NCBI GenBank assembly: GCA_027081115.1
Contig: JALWLD010000012.1
Span: forward strand, 62,001-126,000
Origin: Sulfurovum sp.
Lineage (GTDB): Bacteria; Campylobacterota; Campylobacteria; Campylobacterales; Sulfurovaceae
Reading direction: 5' to 3'
Length of the DNA: 64,000 bases
Positions 63,156-64,000 of this stretch are shown here, piece by piece. Every line of letters begins with the position of its first letter. Positions within the stretch are counted from its first letter, which is position 1. The notes below the pieces were generated by a model. It did not search any database, was not told where the DNA came from, and worked only from the letters and a program-made list of their open reading frames with translations. The translations under genes were made by a program, and so were the position numbers.

Positions 63156-64000
63156 ATGAATGGACTCTTTGAACAACTCAACAGCATCATGGGCTCAGTC
63201 TTCTTTTTTGATGTATTTTTTGGGCAGGTAGAAGGGTCTAGCATGCCATTTATTGTGGCTTGGCTCATTGTTGGAGGTGTTTTTCTTACCTTTCGTTTTG
63301 GTTTTATCAATGTACGCATGTTCACACACTCCTACAAGATCATTACAGGTAAATACCGTACAGCAGATGATGTTGGGGAGATTACACCCTTTCAATCATT
63401 GACAACAGCACTCTCAGCCACTGTTGGATTGGGCAATATTGCCGGTGTTGCCATTGCCATTGCCATTGGAGGACCCGGAGCTACATTTTGGATGATTTTG
63501 GCAGGGTTTTTTGGTATGACCCTGAAGTTTACAGAAGTGACCCTTGCACAGATATACAGAGAAGAGAGACCTGATGGACGTATTATGGGTGGTGCTATGC
63601 AGTATCTCTCTAAAGGGTTGGCGGCAAAAGGTCATAAAAAACTTGGTGCAGGTCTAGCTATACTCTTTTCTGTGTTAGCTATTGGTGGTTCTTTTGGTGC
63701 GGGGAATGCTTTTCAGGCTTCTCAAGCTTTAGGTGCCATCTCTGAGCGTGTGCCTTTCTTCCAATCCTACCCAATCGTCTTTGGGCTTATTATGGCTACA
63801 TTGGTTGGTTTTGTAATCATAGGTGGTATTAAACGTATTGCTACAACTGCAGAGAAGATCGTACCACTGATGGTAACCATCTACCTTGCGGCATCTATCT
63901 GGATATTGATCGTCAATGCCGGAGCGGTACCTCATGCCATTGCACTCATTATCAACGAAGCCTTTGCCCCTACTGCTGCTGCAGGTGGGCTTATAGGTGT
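63156..64000 (+). CDS. Sodium:alanine/glycine symporter (AGCS family), 5' part
   Basis: The first 281 residues are in the window and the frame stays open to its end. LSATVGLGNIAGVAIAIAIGGPGATFWM (key piece VGLGNIAGVAIAIAIGGPGA, near residue 90) is the AGCS signature, and GGSFGAGNAFQASQA and GGIKRIATTAEKIVP follow. About seven helices are seen. It imports alanine or glycine with sodium. GGAATTAC precedes the ATG. The remaining C-terminal part lies outside. Confidence 0.93.
   Translation, partial: MNGLFEQLNSIMGSVFFFDVFFGQVEGSSMPFIVAWLIVGGVFLTFRFGFINVRMFTHSYKIITGKYRTADDVGEITPFQSLTTALSATVGLGNIAGVAIAIAIGGPGATFWMILAGFFGMTLKFTEVTLAQIYREERPDGRIMGGAMQYLSKGLAAKGHKKLGAGLAILFSVLAIGGSFGAGNAFQASQALGAISERVPFFQSYPIVFGLIMATLVGFVIIGGIKRIATTAEKIVPLMVTIYLAASIWILIVNAGAVPHAIALIINEAFAPTAAAGGLIG

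Overview
The window reads as ordinary chromosome of a Campylobacterota (Epsilonproteobacteria) organism, most like a Sulfurovum or Sulfurimonas-type chemolithoautotroph. Evidence: an STT3-type PglB oligosaccharyltransferase with PglF, PglE and PglC homologues; futalosine-pathway mqnD; a SurA-like short periplasmic isomerase; RNase J with a long Asn/Lys-rich N-terminal extension overlapping ksgA; neighbour pairs familiar from Campylobacter (topA-bioB, eno followed by an FtsB-like gene, rlmN followed by a tiny hydrophobic protein). The sequence is AT-rich with very tight gene packing. No transposase, integrase, prophage, rRNA or CRISPR was seen.

Region 1 (24-14136) is one 13-gene minus-strand operon for N-linked protein glycosylation, behind a good promoter at 14108-14136. 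Order of transcription: WbpB, WbpD and WbpE-like enzymes of 2,3-diacetamido uronic acid synthesis, a Wzx-type flippase, an acyltransferase, two GT4-like glycosyltransferases, a second acyltransferase, a GT2 glycosyltransferase, PglB, PglC, PglE, PglF. A ComEA-like protein with a Lys/Ser/Thr tail lies downstream. Region 2 (14143-17179) is a three-gene module of an autoinducer-2 kinase (LsrK), a class II aldolase and an LsrG-like monooxygenase-fold protein, with no Lsr transporter or LsrR regulator.

Region 3 (17310-26689) has a SurA-like chaperone, dcd, a patatin-like lipase with a probable outer-membrane C-terminus, an unknown secreted protein, an operon of AI-2E permease, small membrane protein, lipid kinase and metallophosphoesterase, and an AraC regulator. 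Three copies of the sequence TCTATCCTARAAG sit in front of these units and look like a shared operator. Region 4 (26789-46937) holds topA-bioB-antiporter, the eno-ftsB-like-coiled-coil operon, L,D-transpeptidases, a MerR-regulated lipid module (MFS-PlsC-AMP-ligase fusion plus DUF2339 protein), recA, mqnD-murB and tpx.

Region 5 (47367-64000) is housekeeping: nrdA, purB, rluA-type synthase, rlmN, hisF, ksgA, rnj, kpsF, rluB, rarA, an OmpA lipoprotein, five tRNA genes behind a canonical TTGACA-17-TATAAT promoter, and the start of a sodium:alanine symporter cut by the window end. Two perfect 16-bp parS centromere sites (52041-52056 and 53909-53924) lie inside genes, so this part of the chromosome is probably a ParB loading region and possibly near the origin.

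Main points for follow-up: the paired parS sites, the transporter-less AI-2 kinase module, the hybrid glycosylation locus and two possible PglB sequons, the three-copy operator, a 32-residue membrane protein overlapping rlmN, and the overprinted ksgA/rnj junction.
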